A stretch of 64,000 nucleotides of DNA from Argopecten irradians (lineage: Eukaryota > Mollusca > Bivalvia > Pectinida > Pectinidae). Position 1 is the stretch's first letter. The number at the start of each line of letters is the position of its first letter. Below, piece after piece: positions 46,101 to 58,700 of the stretch. The position numbers and the translations under genes were made by a program. The notes under the pieces are model-generated. The model had not been told where the DNA came from. It saw only the letters and a program-made list of their open reading frames with translations, and ran no database searches. Location of the stretch: positions 39,109,604-39,173,603 of the forward strand of contig NC_091142.1 in the NCBI RefSeq assembly GCF_041381155.1, given 5' to 3'.

Positions 46101-46691
46101 GACCCATACTTGAAAGAGATCAGAAAGACATCCCGTAGTTATAGTAGTCACATGGTTTTTTGGCAACGAGTCTTGGCAATGAGGTTACAATGTCGGCTCA
46201 CTTCGGTTTGTTTGAAAAAAGGACCCACGTGCACTTAGCTAGTATATTCAATATTTATTGTAATTTTCATCAAAAGTTTCTGAATCATTATCACCCATTT
46301 TAATATTGATTTAATGTCATGTCTGCATGATGTGCAACATTTTTTCCCCAAAAAATCTTCTAAATCACGAGATAGACAGATACGGATATTGGGACTTTTA
46401 ATTACTGACTGCAAGAGTTGTCGTTCCTGGTTCCCAAGTCCATAAAATGAATGAAAACAGCTCTCACATTTTAGAAATTGAAGTTTAACTAAATTCGTCG
46501 TTATTGAAAACTACAGATCGGTCTTTACAGGCCAAAATTCAAAGTAGACCAAATCTAAACTGTTAACTCGGAATCTGCTTTGGTTTACTTTCACATAAAA
46601 AAGGTCCCACAAGATGACAAATTCCCTTTCTGACGAAAAAAAGTGGCATAAAAAGATGTATCAAATATACTGCCATATTCTTACCCGTCAT
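40108..46691 (-). CDS. GTF2H3: General transcription factor IIH subunit 3 (TFIIH p34), complete
   Basis: Twelve phase-consistent exons: 46691-46685, 44882-44791, 44225-44119, 43730-43591, 42999-42937, 42680-42622, 42494-42420, 42113-42060, 41666-41598, 41134-40999, 40678-40642 and 40171-40108. They give 300 residues against 308 in human. The N-terminal VWA-like domain starts [15 protein letters not shown] and includes [53 protein letters not shown] and [14 protein letters not shown]. The C-terminal C4 zinc module has [20 protein letters not shown] and FSPICSTCH, then a basic tail [11 protein letters not shown]. The protein is a core TFIIH subunit that binds p44 and acts in transcription initiation and nucleotide excision repair in the nucleus. 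The first coding exon supplies only ATG ACG G; it is inferred from phase, donor and match to the human start. Confidence 0.93.
45005..45880. repeat. Interspersed element with about four 150-bp internal units
   Basis: It begins with a palindrome (aggcccatgggcct), continues with about four tandem units sharing ctctatttcccttattgggc, tcatttatacaaaatctgtt and cccccaaagatgttt, and ends near ggatcagatgacct. The plan (palindromic start, tandem core) resembles the element at 12383-13558. It lies in GTF2H3 intron 1. Confidence 0.65.
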
Positions 46692-48070
46692 GTTCATTTA
46701 TTAATGCAGTAATCGACAATATTTTCAATAAACTTAATGCTACAGCTCATGCTGGACACTTTCTTCGGCCATTTTTGTTGTCATGCCGAACGCTTTCAGT
46801 ACACAAGCGTTGATTGGCTAGAACTATAACTATATATTGGCCGATCCGGATTATGTTACATTTTCCGGAAAAAATATATTTCTCGGAACTCGCATGAACT
46901 ATGAAACAACTTTTGTGTCATGAGAATTATATATAAAAAGATATTTCTACTTTCGTCGTTGAAAATTGGTAGTTAATTTTGTTTTTTTTTCTCAAAAAGT
47001 ATTTTGGCATAAAAATATATCAGCTCATTGTAGAAGTGTTGGAATAAGGATCGATAAGTCAAAATTTTCTTGTATTGAACTTTTTTTCTCATTTAGATTT
47101 TTGGAAATAGGAGTTCACACAATAAAAGAAAATGGAAGAAAAAACTTATGTCCGTGTGCTCGTTTTTGAGCTATTGTCAATCAAAGATACCTAGTTGACA
47201 AAATATTGGATTTTATGGGAATTTTGGCGTTTTGACCATATGCACAAGAGATTAAAGCCATAATTTCCTAATGAGGTGTTTAATATGCATGGATGTTCTG
47301 TAGAATTTATTTTCCAGTAGTCTTCTTTAAAAATATACGAATTTTGATTAATAAGACTAATATTTTTTCTCAGAATAACAACTTATGCTACCCCTACCCC
47401 TTAATTTTGAGCGTCAAAATGCACCATTTTTAGCCATTTTTGCCAAATTTAACCCGTTATAGAAAAAGTTATGGTATTAAACTTTTGTTAATATTTTGCA
47501 TATCAACAGGGAAAGGGTTGGGTTTTTTTTTCTAAATCAGACAGAAAAATGGGGGGGGGCTTACTTTTTTGTCCATTTGAATATTTGTTATTTTTTCAGT
47601 ATTTTAGAGTAAAAAATAAAAGTGCTCAAATTACTATTAAATGTAAAAATAATGTGACAAAAGTGTTTCATTTCACACATCAATGCTCAATATTTTAATT
47701 ACCACGAACTCAGTAAAGATTTACAGAAAAATTAGCTCGATACAGCTAAAAATACTGGCACAGTGATGATTTAAGTAAAGGCAATTTTAGTAAAAAATAG
47801 TAAAACTGTGGCTCTACTCAAAGCAAAAAATAAGACAATTTCAAAATGGCCGCCAAATGGGCCATTTCTTAAAATCCCCGTATGAAAAAATCTACTAAAA
47901 ATAGAAATTTAATTTTTGACAAAATTTGCAACCGGCAACTTGCCACAGATATTGATAGATTTTATTTGAAAATCTCATAACTTCTTTGATCTATGTCGAA
48001 ACGAGACTTCAACTGGACTGAAACCTCAGAAGAATACATCCTTAAGCGATTATTATACTACTTTCTACAT
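46692..48070. other. Intergenic region upstream of GTF2H3
   Basis: An ETS-like ttttccggaaaa lies at about 46861-46872, upstream of the GTF2H3 start, as in many TATA-less housekeeping promoters. The rest, to 48070, holds no recognisable exon. Confidence 0.35.
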
Positions 48071-48185
48071 ACTAGAGTGAAGGCAGACTGCCATTTAAGA
48101 GCTTGGGAAGGAGACAGAGAGAGCATCTCGCTACACATCCGGAGAGAGTTCCAGGATAAGGGTTGAAACCCTCGAAGATGGATGG
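48071..48185 (+). mobile_element. 3' end of an upstream R2-like LINE copy
   Basis: This segment (actgccatttaagagcttgg, gagagttccaggataagggt, tgaaaccctcgaagatgga) matches the 3' end of the following LINE at 51763-51933, with an internal gap of roughly 60-75 bases. It directly precedes the next copy in the same orientation, so two elements sit head to tail. Confidence 0.7.
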
Positions 48186-51100
48186 AGCTGACTGATGACG
48201 ACGACGGTTGAGCAGCAACACAAAAACTGTATTTAGGTAATATTCTACATCTGGAGGAATCCAGTGGGTACTAGGAAAGACTAGATAACCGAGAATAGGG
48301 CGGAGACTTCTGGAAAAACAGGTGACATCCGGAAAAGACCGGAGCGAGGCATTAAGAGTTGGCAGCCTGAAAATAATGTCTTTGTGAAAAGACACCTCAA
48401 GCAAGCTGCAACAAGAAATACAGTGAAACAACATCAAGGTCTTCCGAGAGGGAGGGAGGATGAAAGACCCAACAGGACTGATACAACGGAAACGAACAGG
48501 CTTATCAAAACGACATTGACAGAAGAGAGAAAGAAGAGGAAGTAAAATGCCATTGTGGGAAGACCTGCAAGAATATAAAAGGACTGCGAATCTACCAAAC
48601 AAGGGCGAAGTGTAAGAAGGTAGAAACTCAGAGGCAGCGCACAGCAGAAGCTGATGAAACACGGGAGGATCTTGGTCAGGAGGCACACCATAGTACCTAG
48701 GACCTCACAGCCCCAGAGGAGCGACGAGATGACACAACGTATCCAGCGGTGGACGAAGCAACGCCAACACAGCAAGATCTTCTTCAAGAAAGACTGAACA
48801 AGGTGAAATGGCCAGGCATGGGCAGCACGGAATGGAACGTACTCACTAGATGAGGACCTAGAGCATATACAGCAAACATTACTGACTGGTATTGTGAAGA
48901 GGAAGCCAGAGACAATGGCAAGGCTAGTTTATACCATCGGGGTACAAAGAGAGCACCAGCGAATGACTAAGTGGTTACACACAACAGAAAAGAGGAAGAA
49001 ATACAACAGATACGAGTTGAACTAAGAACTTTAACAAGAAGATACAGAAGATCTTCTGAGGAAGAGAAAGAAGGGCTCAGTCAACTCAGGGACCATCTAA
49101 GAGATCGACTAAAGGAGCTGAGGAAAGCAGAACGAATTCGAAAGGCAAGACGAGATAAAACCAAGAAAAGAGCAGCATTCAAAGCAAACCCATACAAGCT
49201 CACGGCAGCAGTGCTTGAAGGGGAAAGATCAGGAAGACTGCAGTGCCAGAAGGAATAGGTTGAAGAACACCTGAAGGTAACGCATGGGGATGAGAGAAGA
49301 GAGAAACCTTTTGGGCCAAATGAAAGAATAGAGCCTGTAAACTTTCAAGATAGACCAATGGATTTAAGTGAACTAACAATGAAGGAAGTTTCAGAAGTTG
49401 TGAGAAGGCAAGGGCAGCATCAGCACCAGGACCAAATGGCATTCCATATAAGGTGTATAAGAAATGTCCCAAGCTCCTACACAGACTTTGGAAATTGATG
49501 AAAGTGGTCTGGAGGAAAGGCAGGATACCACTATGCTGGCAAGCTGCCGAAGGCTGCTTTGTCCCAAAGGAGGAAAACTGTAAAGGGTTAGGATAGTTCA
49601 GAACAATCTCATTGCTGAATGTGGAAGGAAAGATCTTCTTCTCTATGTTGGCCAGGCGAATGACAACATACATGAATTCTAACATGTACGTGGATACATC
49701 AGCACAGAAAGCTGGGGTACCCGGTTTTTCTGGATGTGTGGAACATACAAGTATATTAAGTCAATTGAACAGGAAATCAAAGGTGAACCGTGGAGACCTG
49801 ACAGTAGTATGGCTTGACATTGCAAATGCGTATGGCACCGTCCTACACAAATTGATAGAGAGAGCTCTGGAATAGTACCACATCGCTGAGAAGGTGATGG
49901 AAATCACCCAAAGTTATTTCCAAGGAATCCATCTGCGATTTGCGGTCAAGGACTATGTAACATCATGGCAGAAATTGGAGAAGGGAATACTGTGAAATCA
50001 TTAATTTTCGTGGGGGTTTAATTTTCGTGGATTTCGTTTTTTGACCAAAATCAACGAATTTACAGTAGTGGTAGACTGCACAATTTCTGTAGTGTTGTTC
50101 ATTATATGGCTATGAACATGATCCTCGAAGCAGGGAAAAGAGAGACGAGAGGCCTGCTGTCTAGGACCAACATCAGACAACGACCGAGCAGGGGATTCAT
50201 GGACGATTTAACAATCACCGCAACAATGCATGTCCATGCAAGGTGGATCCTAACTGTATTGGAGGATACAGTATCCTGGGCCAGGATGAAATTTAAGGCA
50301 GTCAAATTCAGATGTCTGATCCTAAAGAAAGGCCGAGTGACTAGAAAATTTTACCTTTTTATTCAGGGAAAGGAAATTCCATCTATAGTGGGAAATCATC
50401 CTATCAAATGTCTTGGGAAATGGTACGACGACAGTTTGAATGACTCTAACAATAACAGCAAGGTAGAACAGCTAGTTTGTGAAGGACTGAGGAATATCGA
50501 CAAGACAGGTCTACCGGAAAATTTCAAGGTATGGATATTCCAACAAGGACTACTCCGACGACTATCCTGGCCATTGATGTTATACGAGATCTCTGTATCA
50601 ACAGTCGATGGACTTGAGAGGATAATAAGTAAACATCTCCGGAGATGGCTAGGGGTTCCTCAGTGCTTCTCATCAACAGGACCATACAGTCGGACATCAA
50701 AACTACAGCTCCCATTAACATCGTTAGTGGAGGAGTTTAAGACCAGGAAAGCAAGACTTGTCATGACATTCAAAGACTCCAGGGATGAGAAAGTAAGACA
50801 AGAAGGAGTAGAGGTGAGAACAAGGAGGTGGTCAGCCAGCAAGGCTGTATCTGAGGAAGAGAGCAAACTTCACCACCAGGATATTGTTGGGACAGTCTGC
50901 ATAGGAAAAGAGGGGTTGGGAAGAGGACAGACAACTAGATGGAAAGAAGCCAATGTAACTGAGAGAAGACAGTAAGTGCAGAGAGAAATTATTCAACAAC
51001 AAGAAGAGGCAATGAGAGTGAAAGCAGTAGAAATGGGGTGTGAGGGGGCATGGACCCGGTGGGAAACAGAAGAGAGGAAATTGTCCTTGGCAGAGATATG

Positions 51101-51935
51101 GAAATACACGCCATAGCAGCTCCAGTTCATCTTGAGAGCACTATACGATGTACTTCCAACACCTACCAATCTTCACAGATGTGGACTGGTGGAAGATCCA
51201 ACTTGTCCGCAGTGTGACAGGGTTGGAAGCCTAGAGCACATCCTCTCTTCACGTGAAGTGGCATTGGCACAAGGGCAATACACATGGAAGCATGGCCAGG
51301 TGCTAAGGAAGATTGCAGACACCTTGAAAAGAGAGAGGAAAAAGGGAATACAGAAAGGACCAATATTCATCCAGTTTCAAAAGTAGGGGCAAACAACAAC
51401 GAAATCAACTAGAAAGAATAACCTAGGCATCCTAGGATGTGCAGGACACTGGGAGATGCGTGTGGACCTAAGGAAAAAGTTGGCCTTCCCAGAGGTGGTG
51501 GAGACAGCACTAATACAAGACATAGTGCAAGTATCTTCTAGAAAGAAGAAACTATTAATGGTGGAACTGACTGTGTCCTGGGAGACAAGATGTGAATCGG
51601 CGCACGAGCGGAAAAGGACAAAGTATGCAGCGTTGGCTGACAAGTGCGGAAGAAAAGGCTAGCAGGCATGGAACTTCCCAGTTGAGGTAAGCTGTCGAGG
51701 ATTCTCCAGTCAGTCATGCTGGAGGATGTTAGGTGCCCTCGGCATCACTGGGAAGTCGAGGAAGACTGCCATTAAAGAGTTGGGGAAGGAGGCAGAGAAA
51801 GCATCCCGTTGTCTGTGGATACGCAGAGGCGAGAGTAAATGGGAGCCAACCGTTGGAGAGTAGGCATTGATCACCCCTACTGACCCACCATCCGAAGAGA
51901 GTTCCAGGACAAGGGTTGAAACCCTTGAAGATGGA
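48186..51935 (+). mobile_element. R2-like LINE, nearly full length, decayed
   Basis: About 3.75 kb. The order on the plus strand is: a basic, charged segment (48971-49258, RRYRRSSEEEKEGLSQL); RT pieces with VEGKIFFSMLARR and LTVVWLDIANAYG (49612-49875); a segment with the RT active-site motif GFMDDLTITA, then LGKWYDDSLND and LRRWLGVPQ (50106-50975); a zinc motif CPQCDRVGSLEHIL (51132-51386); and an endonuclease region MVELTVSWETRCESAHERKR (51456-51662). The RT followed by CCHC and a PD-(D/E)xK-like endonuclease is the R2-clade layout. Several stops and frame breaks separate these pieces, so it is inactive. A small repeat with attaattttcgtgggggttt is inserted at about 49990-50075. Clade placement is by motif only. 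Confidence 0.8.
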
Positions 51936-54900
51936 TTTATGTCCTTTGTTACATCTTTATTTGATGTATTACGGTATGTTTCGTCAGTGAAGCTAAATGT
52001 TAAAAAATTACAGGAGTAAGATTTGTTATATTGCTTAGGGTATTGTGACTGTGGTTAAATATTTCATATCAAAAATACAGTTTATATGTACTGAGGCCAT
52101 GCACTCTCTTAGTGACCTATGCTCAGTTACAACCGTAACATGCACTTTTAAGCTTTGCCAATCAATAAAATACTTCCTTTTGGGAATATATTTAGAAAGG
52201 TCTAAATTATTATTCATTTGATGCTGTGTGTACGTCATGGTTGTAGTTGCATAAAGAAAAGATTCAACAGTGTTTTGCTATACATTGTATATATATTTTC
52301 ATTCTATAGTATATGGGATATGCATATCACTAACACAGTATATACACATTGCCTACCTCTCTTGTGGAAATTGCATCTAACATCATATGTTTCCAAGTGT
52401 ATAAAGATATTGCCTGAAGATAGTCTGAAGGCCTGATAAATAACTGTGTTGATTCTTATTTTTTTATCTTATAATTTGTGTTATTAGCCACAAATTATCT
52501 ATATATGGTGTTTATATTTTTTCATACTATGTACTTTTTCTGATGAATTTGAGGATATTTAAAGAACAATCATTCTTGATTTATCATTAATGTGAATAAA
52601 TTTCATGATACAACTTAATCATTGAGAAAAATTCTATTGAAGATTGTATACCTATTATGATTTATAATGCTCCACTGCACTATCAATACTTTCCTGCTAA
52701 ACTGGTGCTGTGACCAGGATTTCAAAACATAGATTTCTTGATGAAAAATGATTTGCATTTCTGCATTTTGGACGCCATGACTATAGGTTGGGTTTGCGTA
52801 AAGTATTGATAGAAAGAAAAAAAATACTTAACTTTTAGAAAATTAGTCAAGGTTCATAACAGGTTCCAAATATGAATGGAAAATTATTTTTACAGAGCAG
52901 CCAACTACTAGTTGGAGGTCCCAGGTTCAAACTCTGGTCCAGCCACTGTATTTCCTCTTCTCCTGTTAGATAAGATAACTAAAATCTTATTTCCACTGAA
53001 AGAAATGCTAGAAGTTACCTAACTTAAATACCCCTGAAATTTCATAATGGACTGCTCTATCTTTGATTTAGAAGAGCCTAAATGTGTCTTCAGAGACAAA
53101 TGAATTAAGTAACAGTGAATTAAGTAACAGGTCGTCTGAACAACAACAAAGTCTATAGGATATATTTTTGTGATTTATTAAAGCATATTGCATTAGCTCT
53201 GCTGAAAGGCTCACTTATGAGTATACAGAAAGAGCGAAGGTTTACAGAGAGTTAAGTGTCTAGTGGTATATAATATATACAACACAATTACATACATTTC
53301 CAGGATATACTCAAGTCTTTGGAATTTTTTTACAATATTTTTTTTATTGTATTATCAAATACATTGTAACAAAAATACATTTCACATTGAAGTTTAAATA
53401 CAATATATTAAATCCATGCATATTACTGTATGCATTATGTATATGAAGAAGAAAGCCATGGGGCACCTGTCTCACAAAAAGGTTTATCATTTTACAGTTT
53501 TTAGGGGTATACTTTTTCCAACCTTATAAGCAGTGTGCTTCTTCCTATCTCAATTTGAAAAAAAATCTGTTTCTTGCCTAATTTAAACCATCACCACACT
53601 TTGGAAATTTTAATATGAGTCGTTATGAAAATAAGATCTCTGTTCATCATCTCATCATAAAAAAGAGAATTCTTTATGACAGAAAGTAAAACAAATCAGG
53701 AATAACACTTGTGATGAAGATTTCCACGGCAACTAAAAGTGACCTTTAACTGCTATTAAGTTTTATTATAACACATAATTATCTAATTAAAGACATATTC
53801 AAGGTAAAATTCAGGCCATCATTTTTATCATTGGTATCCTAGAAATTCCATTTTAAATACTGTAAATGAAAATATTTTTAGAGGTTTTAGAGTTTTGAGC
53901 ACTTTTGAATGTCTGTCTTCAGAATAATTATGCTAAGTTCATTGCTTGTACCAATATTTTTTCTATAATAGTATTGATTTGACAAACAATTTGTTTATAT
54001 CTGGCATAGAGTGCTGAAATTCAGGTACGTTAAAACCTCACCATTTACAGAATACTTAGTTTTCATGATGTTTTCATATTTTGACATTTCAGGTCTTATT
54101 TCTTTATGAAAATAAACAAATTGATTACATGTTATTCTGAGTTATATAGTCACAAACAAGGCACAAATATAGAAATAACGATGACACAACATGAAACAAA
54201 GGCTTAGTGGTTTGTGTCCAATATAAACAAAATATCACAACAATGATTTGTGTTCGATTGTAACAAGAAACCTGCCAATCATATGTTATCATGTTTTTTA
54301 CTCAAACTAAGTTATGACAAATCCATAATTAAACAGACAGAACTGTTGATTCATATAAAGATTTGAAAATGAAAGTGAAACTTGAAGAAAGGTTTGAAAA
54401 CTGTATTTACAAAACTGATATCAGACATAGGGAGATATACTATTTGTTTGATGACCTTGACCTTTACCCATATTTACTGTGACCAGAAGTGAGATAAACA
54501 TGCATCAGAAATAAAATAATCATAATAGTTACAAAAATAATTATTTTCACCTATAGAAATAAATTATCACATTAAAATATAGTAATAAGATGATGTACCC
54601 TGTTACCCCGACATCATCAACATAGACTAGACTGTCTTAAAGAATGGAACAGTCTAAATAGCCTGGTAGGGTATACAAGGCTCAGATGAACCCTGTTATC
54701 CCACTTCATCAACATAGACTAGACTGCATCTATGAATGGGACAGTCTAAGTTGTCAGGTAGGGGGAGCAAGGTTCATCAGTCACATGCAAAACTATAGCA
54801 TAGGAAAATTATAATGCTCTAATAAATGAATCAAACAATAATTAAAATAATAAAACCAGAAATACCTAACCAGGTGAAATATTCTCTAACAACAGGTATG

Positions 54901-55728
54901 ATTCCACTACCACCTTTGATCAGTAACTCAGGTATTCTATAAATTAAAGTCGTTACCTTGGCAGCCACATCAGTTTTTGTTTAACAAATCATTACTGATG
55001 CTTGTCTACAAGTAATACAAGTAAACTGTCAGAACTTAATACTCCAGGACACCTGAAGTCATATAAACCAAGATTGATTATTAAAGCCAAATACATATAG
55101 TATTTTATTTCTTCGACACCTCAGATATATCACACTTATACAAACACTGTCACAGACATTTGGACCATTTAAGATACTTTTGTTCAATACCAAAAGTTTA
55201 CTCAGAGCAACTATGAAGGACTTAAAGCATAGTGAACTCATATTGGCATGACAGGACGCTGATGAATTTGAGTCCGAGCAAACTCTTATAGAAATGACTT
55301 GAAAGCTAAATCTCTATGATGGACTTGACTCAGCGCTAGTTTAATGGTGGACTCAACTTAATGAGGTCTATGATGACCTTGACTCTGATCAGATAATCAT
55401 AGGCATGATCAACAGTATGAGGGCCCCTGATCAACCTAACAAGGACTAAACTGGAGGCAAATGACTCCGGGTGGACTGGGCGTATGTAGGTGTCAAGGGT
55501 AAATCTGATGATACAAAGGGCAATGTATCCTAGTCTCGCCTATACGTGGTTGGTTGTGGACCAGCAGTAGAGACCATTTAGAAGTATACAACATTTGCTG
55601 CTGGAAGACAGGTAAATATCACTATCATTATCAAACAGTAGTTCATCCATTAGACAATTTGAATTCATAGAGAAATTACATATCTTTTCTATCTCATTCA
55701 TCAATTTAATACTTGTAAGTCGACAGAA
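51936..55728. other. Region downstream of paxillin
   Basis: No coding exon was found. A tRNA B-box-like relic (ggttcaaactctgg) is at about 52925-52945. A minus-strand AATAAA at about 55098-55106 is a candidate poly(A) signal some 620 bases past the paxillin stop, with another at about 53343. Most of the stretch is AT-rich sequence without features. Confidence 0.4.
54590..54780. repeat. Two-copy tandem duplication, about 95 bp
   Basis: The block ccctgttaccccgacatcat, caacatagactagactg, ggaacagtctaaat, then aaggctcatc-like, occurs twice with moderate divergence. Confidence 0.75.
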
Positions 55729-58700
55729 TCAGCCAAAAAGTTTAACAAAACATGGGTGACAGTAAGGTTTGTCGTTCTGTTCCTTGAATGTTCCCTTATT
55801 GAGCTGTTTTAAACAGAAAGCACACACGAAATGCTCCGGGTGAAATTTCTTGAACATGGCCGTGATACAGCGTCCTGTGATAGGCTTCTGACAACTAGCA
55901 CACAGGGAGCCACGCTTTAAATGGTAGTGAGTCTCACAATAGGGCTGACCCTCGTGATCGAAGAAGCTCCTCCCTCCAAACGACATGTGACATTCCTGTC
56001 AATAAGAAAAACATCTATCAGCATGCCATATATGTCAATTTTTGTTTGAAGTACCGTATAGTGAAACCTCATTAATTACAAGTCAACAGGATCATGGTAA
56101 AGTCATCAGAGTGTATTCAAGTTTATATTGACATGTTTTCTTGAAAATGTATGAACAGAATATGTTTTTTATTTAGAACCAACAAAATACCTCAAATTAT
56201 ACTAATTTGACCAAATAAAGTTCAAAGTTCAATACATGACCTAATAAAGTTCAATTGTACTTGCATTTGGTATGTAAATACAACAAAGAAAGATCGCATC
56301 TGTATGTTGTTGGTGCTTGATCCAAACTATATAAGATTGTTCAAAATTATAACAATTTCTAAAAATGAAATGTCATATTAAGAACGAGAAACTTCAAAGA
56401 CTGACAAATAAAATTAATATTTCTAGGTCAGCTCACTTTACATGGTCATTTCTGTTTACGGTAAACAAAATCAATGAATTAACATTAAAAGTCATTGTTT
56501 GAAGTTGTTTACTTTTTTATGTTTCACCAACATAAATCCAAGCACTACAACGACATTATAACTAGCTATACTTGATGAGTACTGACCCTGCATACGAAGC
56601 ACTCCGGGTGCCAGTGTCGGCTGAGAGCCGAGATGTAGTTATCCAGGATGGGGTTACCACAGCCTCCGCAGCGAGGGGCAAACATCTCCAGGTAATCTTG
56701 TCTGTAATGGAGGATGGTAAAATTTATAACTCTACATTCACTAACATATTTTCAGTTATGTCTCCTTGATTAAAGATGCTTCACCGCCAACAGAGCATAA
56801 ACGATACTCATCATTTGAACAACTAATTAGCACAAAAAATATTATTAAATAATCTATTTTGCTTTTGGTGCATGCACAATCAGTACATTTTGCACTTCAT
56901 TCCTTATAAGCCAGTGTCATGGATTTTTTCGGGACGCAACTAATTATCTCTGATAATTCGATCCTGAAGTCAAATTAAAAACTCACACTTGTCAATGGTG
57001 GTAATGGTGTAAATTTAGTATCTTTTGTAACTGAAGACAAATTCTTAATCATCTGCACCAGTTTTTGATAGAGAAAAAAAATACCATTTGTCAGCAGTTG
57101 AGAATCCTTAACAATATCTATATGCAGTTCAAATCTGTGTAAAATTGTTCTAAAGGGGTGTCGATTCTATATCTAATTTAATTCTCTTTCAACAAAATTT
57201 AACTATCACTCAAGATGTAATTACATGATTAATGCATTGTTTTTTCCCCAAACAACTGAGTTACTTTGAAGATACAGAAAATCAGGGTCATATGAGTGCA
57301 AGTATCAAACAGACATCAAGGATCAGTGTAGTGTGTAGAACTATAAAAATATAATAATGTTGGAATACTATAGAAAGTGTATGTAGGTAATAGAGCCAAT
57401 GTCAATAGAGTTAAGTTGGTGGATACAAGGTTTCTGTACTCTTCCTCTGAATACCAAAGTATGCAGGGTGATTTTGTAGCTGCGAAAGTTTCTATAGAAA
57501 GTAGTCACACTAACCTGCAGTAAGCATTGTTGTCTTTTTCATGGAAACCTTCCTCTCCGAATGGTCGTCCACACTGGGCACAGAAGAAATGTTCAGGATG
57601 CCAAGTCTTACCTATAGCCGTCACACATTTCTGTAAATACACAACAGTTTACAATCTATTTCACCTCCGACATGTCACTCGTGACAGCACAAAAGTCTGG
57701 CCGTACACAGCCACTCTGACGAGGGTTTACACTCACAGTTTACAATACAAGGATATATCGTATAATGGCATTGTTTTCTATGGTTTACAGTAGGGAAACA
57801 AACTCACAGAAGGAAGCTGAACCCAAACAAACCAATTATCAGAATATTTTAGAGTATCAACATAGTATTACAGTAATACACATTGAGGTTGGTCCAACAG
57901 TCTATAATACAGAACCTACTAAAACAGGTTTGTTTTTAATGCTAGCATCTACTGCCAAAACCATGAGGAGTGCTTCGATTCTGACAATAGGAAACATACA
58001 GAGAAGCCATTTCAGAATCTTTGATAATATAAGCTGAACTCTTGGCTCCAATTAATGAAATAGTAACAACCAGATTGGGCTACAAATTATGGAATTCCAA
58101 GTTACATCGACTGACCAAATGGCGTTATGTCGTGTTCAAAATGATTCAGGATTCCAACTCATACATACAATAGGACCGTTACAGTAAGCACATTTGGGGG
58201 CAAACAGTTGATGATAATCTACTCACATCTACAATGGGACCGTTACAGTAGGCACATTTGGGGGCAAACAATCGATGATAATCTACTCACATCTACAATG
58301 GGACTGTTACAGTAGGCACATTTGGGGGCAAACAGTTGATGATAATCTACACACATCTACAATGGGACCATTACAGTAGGCACATTTGGGGGCAAACAGT
58401 TGATGATAATCAACTCACATCTACAATGGGACTGTTACAGTAGGCACATTTGGGGGCAAACAGTCAATGATAATCTACTCACATCTACAATGGGACTGTT
58501 ACAGTAGGCACATTTGGGGGCAAACAGTTGATGATAATCAACTCACATCTACAATGGGACTGTTACATTAGGCACATTTGGGGGCAAACAGTTGATGATA
58601 ATCTACTCACATCTACAATGGGACTGTTACAGTAGGCACATTTGGGGGCAAACAGTCGATGATAATCTACTCACATCTACAATGGGACTGTTACAGTAGG

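Noticed and set aside
48072-48787. Long minus-strand open frames over the LINE start
   Set aside because: No homology; they are antisense to a recognisable LINE reading on the plus strand.
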